Below the pieces are notes generated by a model. It saw only the letters and a list, made by a program, of their open reading frames with translations, searched no databases and was not told where the DNA came from. Source: Brachypodium distachyon (lineage: Eukaryota; Streptophyta; Magnoliopsida; Poales; Poaceae). Taken from it: a DNA stretch of 64,000 bases. Below, piece by piece: positions 33,039 through 46,015 of the stretch (position 1 is its first letter; each line of letters opens with the position of its first letter). The stretch lies in assembly GCF_000005505.3 (NCBI RefSeq), contig NC_016134.3, positions 32,054,150-32,118,149 of the forward strand, written 5' to 3'. A program made the translations under genes and the position numbers.

Positions 33039-33948
33039 TGTCGTAGCACGGGGCTTTGACACCAGGGATGCTCGATCACCCCTTTTTTGATTCGGCAGTG
33101 GGCGACGGGGATCGCTCCGGCGATCGCTGGCGGGGCCAATGCGAAACGCTACAACATGCAATTAGCATGGACACGCGTTTTACCCAGGTTCGGGCCACCC
33201 GGAGGTGTAAAACCCTACGTCCTGCTTGTCTGAGCTCGTATTGACGAAAGAACAAGTGCTTACAAGTTGCCGGGGGGAACTCCCGAGTGCTCTCTTTTTT
33301 TGGCTAAGTGTCTCTTGCTACTTTGGGGCTACTGGTAGTGAAGCACCACTAGTTGGTCAGCGAACCAACTAGTCAACCATGCAACTATCCAACCATCCCT
33401 TTGACCGTTAGCGGGGGTCCTCCTCTTATAGCCAAAGGTATACCACAGGTGCCACGATGCATGGTTTACAAGTGGCGAGCGGGGAACTCGGGCAGCTCCT
33501 CCTCGGTGCGCTGGCATACATGCAGGAATACTAGCCTTGTAGCTAGGGGTCTAAGGCCTAAAAACTACTCTTGGACAGCCACTGTTTGCCTGACTTGACG
33601 GGGAACCCCCTTGCTGTCGGTTCATTAAATGCGTCATGCACCTCACTCCTTGTCCTGACGAACCCTGCGCGCTGGGCACCCGCCGCGGGCCCACGTGGCG
33701 CCGCAGTTCTTCTTACTCGGCCCCGTCCTCGCAGCGGAAACCTGCGCCCGGGAGCGCCCCTCCCGGCAAGTACCTTCCCGGGAGGTGCCCAGGCGGGAAT
33801 TCTCCTCCAAAGCCCTGCTAGCCCTGCCGGGCTGATAGTTTGCCGGGCGGCTTGTATACTGACGCTCGGGGTGTGACCCTCCCGGGAAGCAGGCGAGGCG
33901 ACCCGCGCGTCGTGCAACGGTGATACCTCGAGTGCCACTGGTGCGACA
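33039..33948 (-). repeat. 5' LTR of the nested retrotransposon
   Basis: 910 bp, 5' LTR in element orientation. It borders the primer-binding-like site on its inner side and the GTGGT duplication on its outer side. Confidence 0.9.
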
Positions 33949-33953
33949 GTGGT

Positions 33954-34852
33954 AATCGATATTTTCAGCTGTCACTATAAAATTGCAAGACCCTTTGACA
34001 TAATTTTCAGGAGTAAGCTCACCAAATTAGACAGAATCAAAATACTGAACATGTGACGGAAATGAGAAACCAAATTTTTTAAAAGAGAGACATTCTTTGA
34101 AACAAGATGAAACAATTGAGATAACGACAAATAGACAGAAACAGAAGGTATACCGAGGTGCTACAGGAACTAGACGGTGCATTTGCCAATTATGAAAAGG
34201 CTATAGTTGAATTTAAAGATTCACTGGTATGTACAAATTGTTATTGAAAAAGGTAGTCCAGTTTGGACATATTCAAAAATTTCAGTAGCTAACAAAAGAG
34301 CACGAATTCAATTCAATTGCAATGCATGGACCCTAGAATTGCAGTATTTTTAGAGGGTGCAATCTATATTAAGAGCACTGAATTAAATTAAAATCAGTAC
34401 ACAAAGAAGCAGCGCTGAAGGGTGAAAATTTAAATTGAAAGGCAGTCCAGATTGGACAGATTTTAACAAATTCAGTAGCAAACATGAATCTAACCCTAAA
34501 ATTTACACTACTGCATCTAAGCCAGCCTTCAAAACACACAATCACACCTAGTACAAGAGTACAACACACATCACTACAGCAACCAAAACACCCATTTCGG
34601 TGAGGGTACAAAGGAAGCAACCAAAAACACATGCCGAAGAGGATAGAGATGGTCTTGCCCTTCCTGAATTCTCCTAGCCACATTAAGATTAGCGAAAATC
34701 AGAGGCAAAATCTTGAAGAAACAAGGCTAACCAAAGCAGAATAGGGGGGAAACATTCACCGGAAGGGAGCGAGCAAACTCCGACGCCGACGAGCAAACTG
34801 ACCCGCCCAGCCTCTACGGGCCCGTACTCCTCGCCGACGCACACTAGCGCGT
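33954..34852. other. MULE interior right of the nested retrotransposon
   Basis: AT-rich DNA of the Mutator-like element. I see no coding region. A GC-rich patch at 34740-34850 resembles, loosely, the patch at 38010-38070 (both start ATTCACCG...GAAGC/GGAGCGAGCAA), hinting at an old internal duplication. Confidence 0.4.
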
Positions 34853-35230
34853 GCAATTGCATTTGATTATACGCCAGATTGCGCAAAGTAAACTACATAC
34901 AATTGACATTAATTTGCATCTTTGTTCTGAACAAAATACATAATCTACAGGTAAGGAACACTGGAATGCAATTCAAAAAGGGAACAACTGCAATTGCATT
35001 TGATTATACGCAAGATTGCACAAATGAAATTACATGCAATTGACCTTTGTAGCTATCTTGTTAGCTAAATTCAGAGTCAACGGGTAAGGAACAACAAACT
35101 GGAATGCAATTAAAATTTGCAACTGCAACTGACTACATTAAGAGGTGCAATTGCAGCTGGTTAAAAGAAAAATTGCAACTGCAACTGATAGCAGTAAGAG
35201 GTGCAATTGGACTGAAAAACTTGAATTTTA
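34853..35230. repeat. Tandem repeats in the MULE interior
   Basis: A unit of about 137 bp (34853-34989) starting GCAATTGCATTTGATTATAC is repeated at 34990-35118. It is followed by two shorter units of about 56 bp starting GCAACTGCAACTGA at 35119 and 35175. Similar CAATTG/GCAACTG words continue to about 35390. Confidence 0.75.
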
Positions 35231-38200
35231 ATTTCATAATTAGGATACTACAACTGCAACAGATCACTAGAAAAATTGCACTGACCACAAAGAAAAAGAG
35301 TAACTGCAACTAACTGCAAAAAGGAGTGCAAATAAGTTTATAGTCTGAGTGCATCTACAACTACAAATCAGTGCAATTGGATTGAGAAAAAAGAGCCACC
35401 TCACATAACACACCACAGAACATCAATTTCAACAAAATTTGAGAAAAGTAAGTATGGGACAGAGTGTAGCATCGTGGACAGGCCACCGACTCATTAGGTG
35501 GGACCTCAGATGAGGAGATGGGTTTCTAAACTTGAATTTATGAGAACTGGAGATGGGATTAATGTGTGGTTAATGTGTCATGAGTCATGACGGCTGAAAT
35601 GGGGAAGAGAGGAAGCAAATCCAACTGATCGGCCGATCAAAACCCACCCAAAAGTAAGATTAAACCCCAGATTAAGAGAGATAGAGGAGAAAAAGGTTGG
35701 CGAAGAGCATGAACGGTAACCTGGATCGATGTGCACCAAGGTTGGTCTTCGCAGTTCACTCTCCTATTTGCCCTTGTGTTGGAACCTTGCTCTCCCAACA
35801 CGCCCCAGGCTCAGCAAATATCTCAAGACGCGGGACAAAAGAGAAACCTAGATGTCAATGCTTCTATTGATTTCAGGGATAAAGAACAGATGACTCATCC
35901 ACAAGAAGACAGAGTCATGTACAATTGGAACAACCAGCATCATAGTATGTGTCATCATGTTAGTTCTTATCTCCTACTAGTGTAAAGATCAAATGGACAT
36001 TTTTTGTTTGCGGCTAGGAATCAAGCAGCAATGAAATGAGATTTGAGCAAAGAATTAGCAAGAGATAAGCTTTATAATAAGATAAGAGAGGAGAAGCTCC
36101 AGGAGAAAATAATGATGGCAAGCTTTGGGGGAGCAGATAAGAGAGGGCAAGCTTTAGTTCAAGGAGATAGAAGCAAAGTCCAGTCATATTACAGTACAAA
36201 ATTGTAATAATGGAAAAAATATTTATTCAGAAAAAATAGAACAAAGTAGCAGCAAATTATGCTATGGCAAGTACCTATGGTTTATTGGGAACAAAAAAAT
36301 TAAACCTGTTATGCAGATCTTGTTTATTGGGAACAAAACACATTACAAAAATCAAATATTGGAACTTAGACTAATCTAAACTTCGACTACTACAACTTTA
36401 AACTGAGACTTCAACTGAGATGTACTGTATACTGATAATGACATGGCATATAATCTTCAGAACAAAGAGCTGATAGTCCATTCAAAATCCTATCCATACT
36501 ACTGCCATGCCCCTGTCCAATGGAAGGTTGTACATATGAAACTCTATCCCAACAGTAACTGAAAATGGCAAAGCTTCTGCTAATTTTAAAGATGTACAAT
36601 ATAGCAAGTTGATTCCAAACATAACATAACAACTAAATTTTTTCAGTGGTTGGTCATCACCTGCAAGACTACTACAACGGAATGTTATTCAGAAAATTAG
36701 CGGCAACAGAAGCAGAAACCAGATGGGCCACCAAACTGAATAATTTACTTTCCTGTTTGAAGCAGCGTGTAAACAAAAGGCACGATCCAGTTATACACTG
36801 ATACATACATCAAGGAAAAAGTACTACAAACGAGCACTTGTAATTCCCAAACTGATCACAAAACTGAGCTACGCTTCAGCTCACAAATTTTGAAAATCTT
36901 GTCTTGACTGAATTGACATTTGCAATTGCATCACTCAAGCCATACAGTGGTGATACACAAAAACACAATCACAGCCCAACACAATGCAATAAAGTGATTC
37001 TAGTATAATAATAGTAGCCAGAAGTAGCAATCTCACCTGCTGCTGCGGCTCCCTGCGCCTTAATTGGACAAAGAAACGACTGATAAAACATAAGACTGAA
37101 GATTAAGGACAAAGAATTCACTATTCTTTTTAATCGGACAAAGAAATGACTGAAAACTGAAAATTAAGGTTAAAGATTAAGGACAAACACTCACTGAAAC
37201 TGAAAATGTAGCCACATTTGCGCCGAACAAATAAGCCGAGCAAAAATCAGCGCAGCCCGCAAGTACAACAAACTAGTGTAACCATTTTGATGGGACCAAC
37301 TCACCGCACGCCGCGAAGCGAGACCACACTGCCGAAGGATAGCAGATGGAGATTGCCTTGGCCTTGGCCTTGCCCTTGCTGTCTTCGCCTACCCACATCC
37401 TAAGAAAAAATGGAAGCAAAATCAGCGGCAAAACGCAAGCAAATCAACAACTAAAATTCTGAACAACTAAACTAACAAAACAACACCTGCAGTTACCATG
37501 CCCAGCATCTAAATTGAGTTAATCAAAAAGCGTAATCACAGAGCAAAAACTCACCAAATTTCGTGGGACGGCACAATTGGCAAAGATTCAATGACCAAAA
37601 AACTCAAAATCGGCATCATCTCGAGCAAGCTCGCACCAGATGTTGCCACCATACATCTAACATCATAAGACATCAACATCAGGTTAGAGTGTGGTGAGGC
37701 AAATACCAAAAAGAAAAGGAAAGGATATACAAAAAAAACATCTACAGTTGCAATTACATTGGGCATATACCACACTTAACTTAGGGCCTATGAACAGCAA
37801 AAACGAGATCCATTTCACTGAGATTTTTTGCATCAATTTATATTCGAGTACTGCCTCAAAAACGCCCCCAACCTAGCTCATTCCAACGATGAAGACAGTA
37901 AAAAATCACCACCTAAAACTACAAACACAAGGCCTACGGACAACCAAATCCCACGGAAATCAGCAGCAAAAGCACCACGATATCATCATAAAATCGACAA
38001 AAATAAAAGGGGAAGGGATTCACCGAGAGGAAGCAAGCAACTCCGCCCCAGACAAGCCGAGGCACCCGACTCTCCCGCCTTCGCCTTGACACATCGTGGC
38101 CACGGTGATGGGAGCACAGAGTCCGCCCCACTGCCGCTCCCTCGCCCAGAAATCGACGCCGCTCAGGAGGATCGAGTGCGGGCACTTGCTCTCTCCTCCT

Positions 38201-38529
38201 CGCCCAGAAATCCTCGCCGCTGAGAAGGTTCAGCTTGCAGATCGGAGAAGAAGCACACCCCGACGGCCGCGGTCTCGAGCCGGAGACGATCCCCGCTGCT
38301 GCGTGTCTCCCCGTGGCCCGGCGCCCCCCGCTCGTCCGCGCCGTCGCGCCGTGCGGCCGACGAGCAAAATGGGGAGTAGACCAGTGCGAGCCTTCGAGGG
38401 AGCAGTCAGAGGAAAAAGAAAAGAAGACTGCCAAGGAAAAGTTAATACGAATCTTGAAGCATGGATGGACGGTCCACAAATCGCCTGGTTTTCAACAGAA
38501 AAGCAGGCGCCTGTGCATTAGCAAAAGCG
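35231..38529. other. Right part of the MULE
   Basis: Mostly AT-rich without long frames. A frame at 35731-35985 has balanced composition (PNTPQAQQISQDAGQKR) and could be a decayed exon. The last 500 bp are GC-rich and open on both strands, like a captured gene 5' end with flanking introns. I cannot name either. Confidence 0.35.
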
Positions 38530-38538
38530 TAAGAATAA

Positions 38539-41500
38539 TATACTGTTTATTTTCGAGTGTTGCAGCTTACTCTAGGAAGTAGGAACTATGTGACTTGAAT
38601 AAAGAAAATTGGAAGTCGATCCCAGATCGTTTGCTATGTAGTCCATTAGCTCATTGGAATCGATAAAATTAAAAACTGGCCCAAAATTATAGAGTATGGT
38701 CTCCAGCCTGTCAACTCTTTGGAAGAAACTGTACGCTCAGAAACTGATAGTCTAGCTTCTTTACATGGCCAAATGTTGCCTACAGTTCATGTAATACACT
38801 GCCACTTCCATTGGCGCTAAGCATTCTGTGATTTTTTTGGTTTCAGGGTGTACAATTTATCGTTAATGTCGTTTTTCTCATATAATGCTCATACATATTT
38901 TCTATGTTGAAGTCGAGTAGCATTTCCTCGGTACATAGGTGGTAATAACCATGTCAGTTTTCCATTTTAGCCTTCTCTAACATAGATCTAAGCATTATAT
39001 AGGTTGCTGAATTTGTCAGTTTATACCATTTATGGTATCATTATTCTATGATTCTATCTTTTTAGGCTGATTTCCCCGCCTCGCCTATTTCAGTGTTTCA
39101 TAAGCATTACCATTACCAGTAGAGGTCATGGGTGGATCGGCACGATTTTTTTCATCGAGAATTCACATGTTTAGCTTTTCTCTAACTCATATATTGTTCA
39201 CCAATGTCCTTACTTTTCTAATTCTGCTATGACACTAGGCCATTGGCTACACTAGCTGTAGTATGAGTATGTTCTGATTTTCCTTGTATATTGTATGAAT
39301 GTTTTGCTGGAATAGTATGTTTGACAACTGGAGCTGAAATAGTATGAGTTGTCTGTAGTCAAAAGCTTGATTTGGATTTTAGAATTTGCTTTCTAGGTCT
39401 ATGCATATTTTCCTTGGTGCTCATATATTGGCCGTAGCCAATTTGCTGGTGCAGGCACTGATGCACCTTCATAGCTTTCAAGATTTTTGTATGGACTAAC
39501 TTTTTTATTTCAGTCTGAAGCGCATCTGGGGAGTAAGCGATGGCCATTGCATCATTTCAGATCTAGATTTTTCTATGCAGTTATGAGAATTTTTGTGCTG
39601 TCTTTTTTTTGTATCCTTTGTCATCCTGCTTCCTATCTTATTATAATTATCTGGCTAGACTGCTGCTCCTTGAATGTTAACTTAAAAATTCTTTCCTATA
39701 GTTTAGTTGGCCATTCCTCTATTATTATAGAATGCATCAAGCTAAATTGTCACTCAACAGAGAGCATAGTTAACTTCATTGTGTTTATTTGATTAGCTGC
39801 TCCTTTCCTTTATCAATGCTTATAGTGTACTTTTTCCGTTGGAAACAATAAAAGGAAGCATGCATGCTTCAGCAGAGAAGCAAATTCAGTACTCAACAAA
39901 AATCCATGAATGGAAGCGTATGTTTGTTTTCATGCTTAAACATTTGATTACCATCACCGCTTCTGAATATGGTGCTGTCCTTATCTGTTTCTGATCTGAG
40001 GCATGTAAATCGACCGTGGTGAGTTCTTTTATTCCTTGCTTCTGATAGTATCATGGTTGATATCTGCTTTCTATTGCTACACTGCAAGATATCCTGTAGT
40101 ATTTATGCTTATACAATTAATAGCTGCTCTTGATGTTAGAATTCCTGTAATGCTTCATGCTTAGCTTCAAAGAATTTGGTGTGTTTGGGCCTAGAGTGGT
40201 TTGATGTTTACCTCTCCTTTTTGTAGCATGGTATACCTCTTGGAGTCAGTTCCATCCATACATCTCTCCCAATTCGTACAAGCGTGCCAATATTTAGACT
40301 AAACACAAACATTTCTCCTATTTCAAGACTTATAGTCCGTATTAGATTGGCATAAGAATATAGTGTGAGAAATTACAAGAAACCTGGTGATTTCTTCTCC
40401 CAGCTCCTTTTGTTGTTTCAGTATGTAGTAGCCATCTCTGCTCGTACTACAAGTATGCAAATATTCAAGTATCCAAATTCTGAACTGCAAGTCTCTCACT
40501 TATAGTCAAAATATTCAAAGCCAGAACTGCAAGTCTGCAGATTAGGCTATATAGTCATCTTTTGCACACATTTGTAAGACCATCGTGGATCGATGAACCA
40601 ATATTGGCTATAGTTTCTTAATATCTCAGGTACATACCTACAGATGATAGGGTATTGTATTCAGTTTTATGACAGAAGTTGCTTATGGTGCTAGATTGAA
40701 ATTAATGCTTTCTATTTTTCCAGTGAAGTTAAAAAAACTAATCTTTGGCCCATCTTCAAAAGTTAATTAAGCCATACGGCACATAAACACAATCTCAGAT
40801 TGTTTTTTTCCTATCACGAATTCTAAAGCTGGGATATCCAGGTTACTGTTTCTTGGTTGAGAATGTTGGCTTCTATGATCTTTTAAGACAATGGAAGAAC
40901 TTACCTGGCTACTGTTCCATCATCAGCGGGGGTGTTGGAATTGCTCAGGGTTTTGTACTATCTTTCTTTGTACCTGTTTTTTTATCGGTTTAGTTTAATC
41001 TTGTTTGGAGTCAATGTTGGAGAAAAGTTATATGAACTGCAGACAACATCATACTTAATTATTTTCTTAACAAAAGTAAATCTATTCTTATTAACTGCTT
41101 GGCTCACCATCCATCAATTCATCTCATGTCGTCACCTGTAGGTCTGGAATATGTCTGCCTCTGCCAAAGGACCCAGTGAAGCATACTGTGAGTTGCATGT
41201 ACAGCCCTGCATATTGCAACTACGGTGAATCCAAATTAATTCCAGTTGTGTACAGCTATTATTTATCCAACCATTTGCTGCAAAATTTCTTAAAAACACT
41301 ACCCGGTTAAAATTAAAAAATCCAGATGGTTGACACTATTTTGTGATTGCCTTGTTTGTCCACTTATTATGTCTATTGTTGATGATTTAATTGTCGACAA
41401 ACAAACCATCCATATATGTGTATAGGTGTGCTCCTTCTTGGAAAGAAAAACACGTGTGCGATTATATCTGTTGCAACAAACATGGAGATGTATAAAGAAA

Positions 41501-41955
41501 GAAACTTTGATTTTTCACATTTCATGGAATTTGTAAGAAATGATCTTACCACATGTAAAGCTAAATAATGAAAGAATATTAGCTGTGTCTTTTATAAGAA
41601 ATGATTTCATGTTCATTTGATATTCACTGGTTGAATCTAAAGTTTTTAAATCTGTAATCTTTTGGTACATACTGCACATTTTCCTAAATAATCGGTGTGC
41701 TTGTGTATATTTGGCTCATTTGTTATGTTTATGCTTGCATCATATAGAAAAAATCTGATGCCGTAATAAGAAAGACACGTCATCGAAATATGATGACTAC
41801 AGGCTGCACACTTTAGAAAAGAAAATCATTTAGCGCTCTATTCACTGGCATGCCAAGGCGCGCTTATCCTTCTAGTATACTTGGTTTTGTTTACTTCCTG
41901 AAACCAAGGGGCAGTGGGTTTTTGTGGGAACCGGGAAACAAACTCCCAGACCCCA
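38539..41955. other. Gene-poor AT-rich DNA
   Basis: No convincing coding region, inverted repeat or LTR. A short exon-like patch at 41142-41190 has AG and GT borders, but no partner exons. I see nothing else. Confidence 0.4.
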
Positions 41956-44900
41956 TGTAACACTAGCCCAGGAATGCTAATGCACATGCGAAATGTATCT
42001 CATTGCACGACAGTTCAAAAATTAATATAAAGTTTGAATAGTAAAATGCCCTTCGGCTTACATAAAGCAATGTCTTGGGGGAATAATTATTACAAGTCTG
42101 AAATAGCAGCGGAAAACATAAACGACGCGTGGTGCCTCCATCTCAGCCACAGGTAGTCGATGTAGCACAAGAGGCCGCACTCCTCAGGTTCACCGTAGTA
42201 GTCACCGTCAACATCTTCCTCTTCATAGTACTCTGTACAACGACAACAACAACAACAACAAACCATCACCATGAGTACATTACGTACTCAGCGTGCCCTC
42301 TCTAGGAACCTTATTTGAAATACAACTATACTTTTGATGAATGCGGTTTTGATAACACAAGTTTTATCTTAAAAGTATTATCCATCCACGTGAGGGTCCT
42401 CGACCACTCACCCAAAACCTTAGTCCCAGCAAGAAGTTAGAGAGGGAGATAGGAAGGGAAAGAAGACAGGTCCCGTATGCCAAGAAAGAATCATGTGTCG
42501 TTCATGACCGTGGACACGGCTATTCGAATAGTTTTACACTCTGCAGAGGTTGTGCGTTGTACCCACATGACACGATCTCGCATTGGGCCTAACCAGCAGC
42601 TAACTAGTGAATACACTCACAATAGTGTACCGACTGCGAGTTCGTGACAAGGTCTTTCAAAAGAACATACTTAATGTGACACGCCCACTAGGTTTCAACA
42701 CGGAAGAACATCGCTTGTCGGTTCACAGTCCGGGCTCCCCTTTTGTGCCGAGGGTTCCCTATGTCAGGCGACACCCCATGAGCGGTACGGCTATGACCAC
42801 ACTAAGCATGAACTCCATACTAAACCAAGCCAGAGCCCATATAGCATGTGGTCGCACGGTTGTCACAATCTTCAGGTTCAAGACTTTTTAGGCCTCATCC
42901 ACTACGGGTGGCGAATTGCTCCCACACAGGCTAGCAATTGCTCCTTTAACCAATGATCCAGCTGCCGCCCGCACCAGTTGTATGGTAAGTTTCACCTGGA
43001 GTAGGTAGAAAGAGTAGAAGGGGATTCCAAGAAGAGGGACTACGCCTAGCTTGGCAAGCTCAACAACTTTTAGTAATGGTATCATTGATCCGAAGATCAC
43101 TTAGAATCCTTGAAGAGACTTCCTAGTGAATAATATGAGCGTGGCTAAGCATTTCTACTCTAAAAGATTACTATATAAAACTACTCCAGGTATCAAAGGA
43201 ATGGTGACAAGCAGATCATGGCAAAGTGTCAATCGACACACTAGCTACAGGAATAAAATAGCATGCATGTTTATAAAATAATAAAATAACTAACTAATGC
43301 CCATTTGAAAACATAGGATAAATATGATCAGAGAGGGGGGGGGGGGCATGCCTTCGTTATCGGGGTACTGTTCTTCTCCTTCGTGGCCCTGGTTGTGGTC
43401 GATCCCGTCACTCCCTAATCGTCGTAAAAATAAAGTGCCACCAAATAAATAAACGAATCCAATAAAAGAATCCAAAAGAAGAATCCGAGAGAAAACGGGA
43501 TCAACACTTGAACCGGCTTAGAAAAGGATAGGGTTGTACACGGAGTGTGTGTCTCTGAGTCGTGGAATAGTAAAAGAGTGTGGAACTAGGGAATCCTTAC
43601 TGCTGTCCTCCTAAGGTCCTTAACCATAGTATATCATGATATCCTCCCATATAACCTTATTAAGTAAAGTAGTATGGTCTAATTTATTTTAGGCACTCAA
43701 GAATCAAGCAAACATGAATATACAGTAAGGAAAAGAGAATAGGGCAGAGAACAGGGCAGCTACTGTACTAAGCATGTAGAGCATCCAAGAAATAAACACT
43801 AGCTACTTTCTAAGCTAAGCAGGATGCCAACAGTATGCAAAATTTAATAATTGACTCACATCTCTAAGCATAGAAGAATTAAACCTCAACATGGCATTTG
43901 CTGCAGATTTCAGAAAACTGAAACTGTACAAGCACTGGAGTGTATTCAGAAACAACAATACACAGAAAACTAAAACTCTACTATTGCCGGAACAGATTCA
44001 GAACAGCAGCCTATAACTCACAGAATTGGAAGGCAAAATTCATACAAAGTAGCAGGGATTCATGGTGACTAAAACAATTAAACCTGCAAGCATCTAATCT
44101 TTATATGTGCTACTGAAACTGAACACTAGCATGCTGAAAATTGACAGTTAAGCATCCAACAATTAAACAATCTGAACTTCATGGCAAACAATTACAGAAT
44201 ATGCACTGAAATAAAGAATATCATCCTAGCTGCTGCTACTGAAACTAGAAGACTAAAGATCCCCTGACTAGAACATGAGCTATTCTCCAACAGTGCTAAA
44301 TAAACTGAATAATTTTGCCACTGCACAAACCTGCGGATTCAACTACCAATAATCTTGGTGAACAAAACAACTATTTGCACAAGGCCCCAAGTGTCTCTAT
44401 AATCCATTTTCGTCAGGCTAGAAACTAAACCTTCTAAACCCAACCTAGTGGCTGACTATAGAAGAAGGAAGTGAGTTCAGGTGCATGTACTCGCCGGAGA
44501 AAGAACTGCTGTGGTGTGGGCTGATGGTAAAATGGAATCAGCGTGGCTGCGAGGGAGGGAAATGGCGGTGGTTACCTGGCTGGCGGCGGACGGAAAGACT
44601 GACGCCGATTATGCCCCGAGTTGTGGCCGGGCCTGCCTGTAGCGGGAATGGGGAAACGAAAGGATCTGCTGCTCAAGGAGAGGGGAGTTTAAAGGGGCAG
44701 CCAGGATATGGAAATGGAGAGAGTAATGGGAGAAACGGCAGGAGAAGGGGACGAGGAACAGCCATGGTTTCTTGCATTGATATGGGCAGCAGTAACTGTG
44801 TTACGAGGAGGAAGAAGAAGGGACTCAGTCTGCAGCCTTGGCCACGTACTGGATGAGAAAAAAAAAATGAAATGGCAAGGCCCATGAAAGAGGAAAAGAA

Positions 44901-45215
44901 AAGAAAGAGAGATGGGCTAGAGAAATCAGCCCATCAAGCAAAAATTGGCCTTTTAATCTCATAAATCATAGAATTAGATCGATGCAAAACTGAATCCAAA
45001 CCGAGAGCAAACAATCTGAGAAAAGGATTTTTTTTGTAACTCAAGTTAAAGATATGAATCCAACGAACATTTTTCCAATGCCAAAAGTCAAGGATATTAA
45101 GGAATTGTATTTCCACTTTTTTCTTATGCTAAATTAATTCCAAAAACATTTGGAATTAAAAAAAATTTGGCAACCCCAACCAAGATACTTTATTGATATT
45201 GAGTATGCTGTAACA
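41956..45215 (-). mobile_element. Probable decayed LTR-retrotransposon sequence
   Basis: The plus strand begins TGTAACACTAGCCC at 41956, which on the minus strand is an LTR-like end GTGTTACA. On the minus strand a short acidic frame (EYYEEEDVDGDYYGEPEEC) ends at about 42090, and the region around 44690 has a TTTAAA box followed by a leader-like GC-rich stretch. The text between 42420 and 42900 has the low-repeat, gene-free look of a long LTR. A C/G run lies at about 43336. I found no pair of LTRs or target duplication, so borders and type are uncertain. Confidence 0.3.
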
Positions 45216-46015
45216 TCCTTGGCTTATGAAAAAGAGAAGAAGAAAAAATGACTGAACAATCAGGAGGTTACAGTTTTCAACGACGCTGGCTATCCCAACA
45301 CCCACAAAACTTTTAATCCTGAAACCATCGTCATAACTCACGTTGCAGCCTAGGTCATCAAATCAATAGAAGAAAAGAGCCCTTCCCTGATTTGAAAGTC
45401 ATATCAGGTAAATAATCTTCATAAACATGTAAAAAAATTATCTTAATCCGCTGCAACCAAAAGGCAAAATCAGGGGCTAAAATATCAAATAGAGAATAAT
45501 AAATGTACATATATCACAATACAAGTGGTAGCCAGGCTAAACTTAACTGGTCTCTTTCCCATGAATTGGTGATTACAACATTACCACAAATGATTTCAGC
45601 AATACAAAAAGAACTTGCAAAAGGTTCGAGAATTTCATTTGCTACATCTAACATTCTGAACACAAACCATTTTCCCTCAAGAATCCTAGACAAAAATTAG
45701 GAATGCTTCTTAAGCTTACACACAAAAGGATTCCAAGTCCAATACCATATATAATGTACACCATGCCCCCACATACCAGATACATCCTTATCTACCAGAT
45801 TAAAAGCATCAAAAACAACTTGTTAACAACAGTCCCACGACACCCTTTTGCTGTACAAAATTGCCATATAAACCAACAAGCCTGCGCCTCAGAACCGATA
45901 TCCCCGGCAGCAACGAAAGCGAGATGGCCCCTTTATCCAACACCAAATGCCAACACTTTCATTTCAAAGGAAACGGCCTATTATAACAAAATTCTCTAAC
46001 CTGGCTCTACTTAGC
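45216..46015 (-). other. MED14 3' region
   Basis: AT-rich DNA downstream of the MED14 stop, probably including its 3' UTR on the minus strand. No other feature is visible. Confidence 0.45.

Larger units (their letters stand above)
29483..33948 (-). mobile_element. Complete non-autonomous Tat-type LTR retrotransposon
   Basis: Two LTRs of 891 and 910 bp start TGTCGTAGCACGGGGC and end in GACA on the plus strand, with a 5-bp target duplication GTGGT at 29478-29482 and 33949-33953. The element reads on the minus strand. Next to the right LTR the minus strand has the primer-site-like TGGCGCGCCAGGTAGGGG (33036-33019), and next to the left LTR it has the purine-rich CCGGGGGCTAC (about 30374-30384). 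Only about 2.7 kb lies between the LTRs: a gag start on the minus strand and an accessory gene on the plus strand. Protease, reverse transcriptase and integrase are absent, so it must move in trans. Confidence 0.9.
28353..38529. mobile_element. Mutator-like element with perfect 9-bp target duplication
   Basis: TAAGAATAA occurs at 28344-28352 and again at 38530-38538. Immediately inside, the left end reads GGGTCTGTCTAGCGAACAGG and the right end is an imperfect inverse; both contain ACAGGCGCCTG in the inverted position. The span is 10,177 bp, about 5.7 kb once the nested retrotransposon is removed. I find no intact transposase frame. The right end (about 38000-38480) is GC-rich and resembles the 5' end of a host gene on the minus strand, so gene capture is possible. 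Tandem repeats lie at 34853-35230. Confidence 0.75.

Noticed and set aside
45209..45300. TGTAACATCC and TGTAACCTCC as LTR starts
   Set aside because: Neither has a matching partner end with equal flanking bases.
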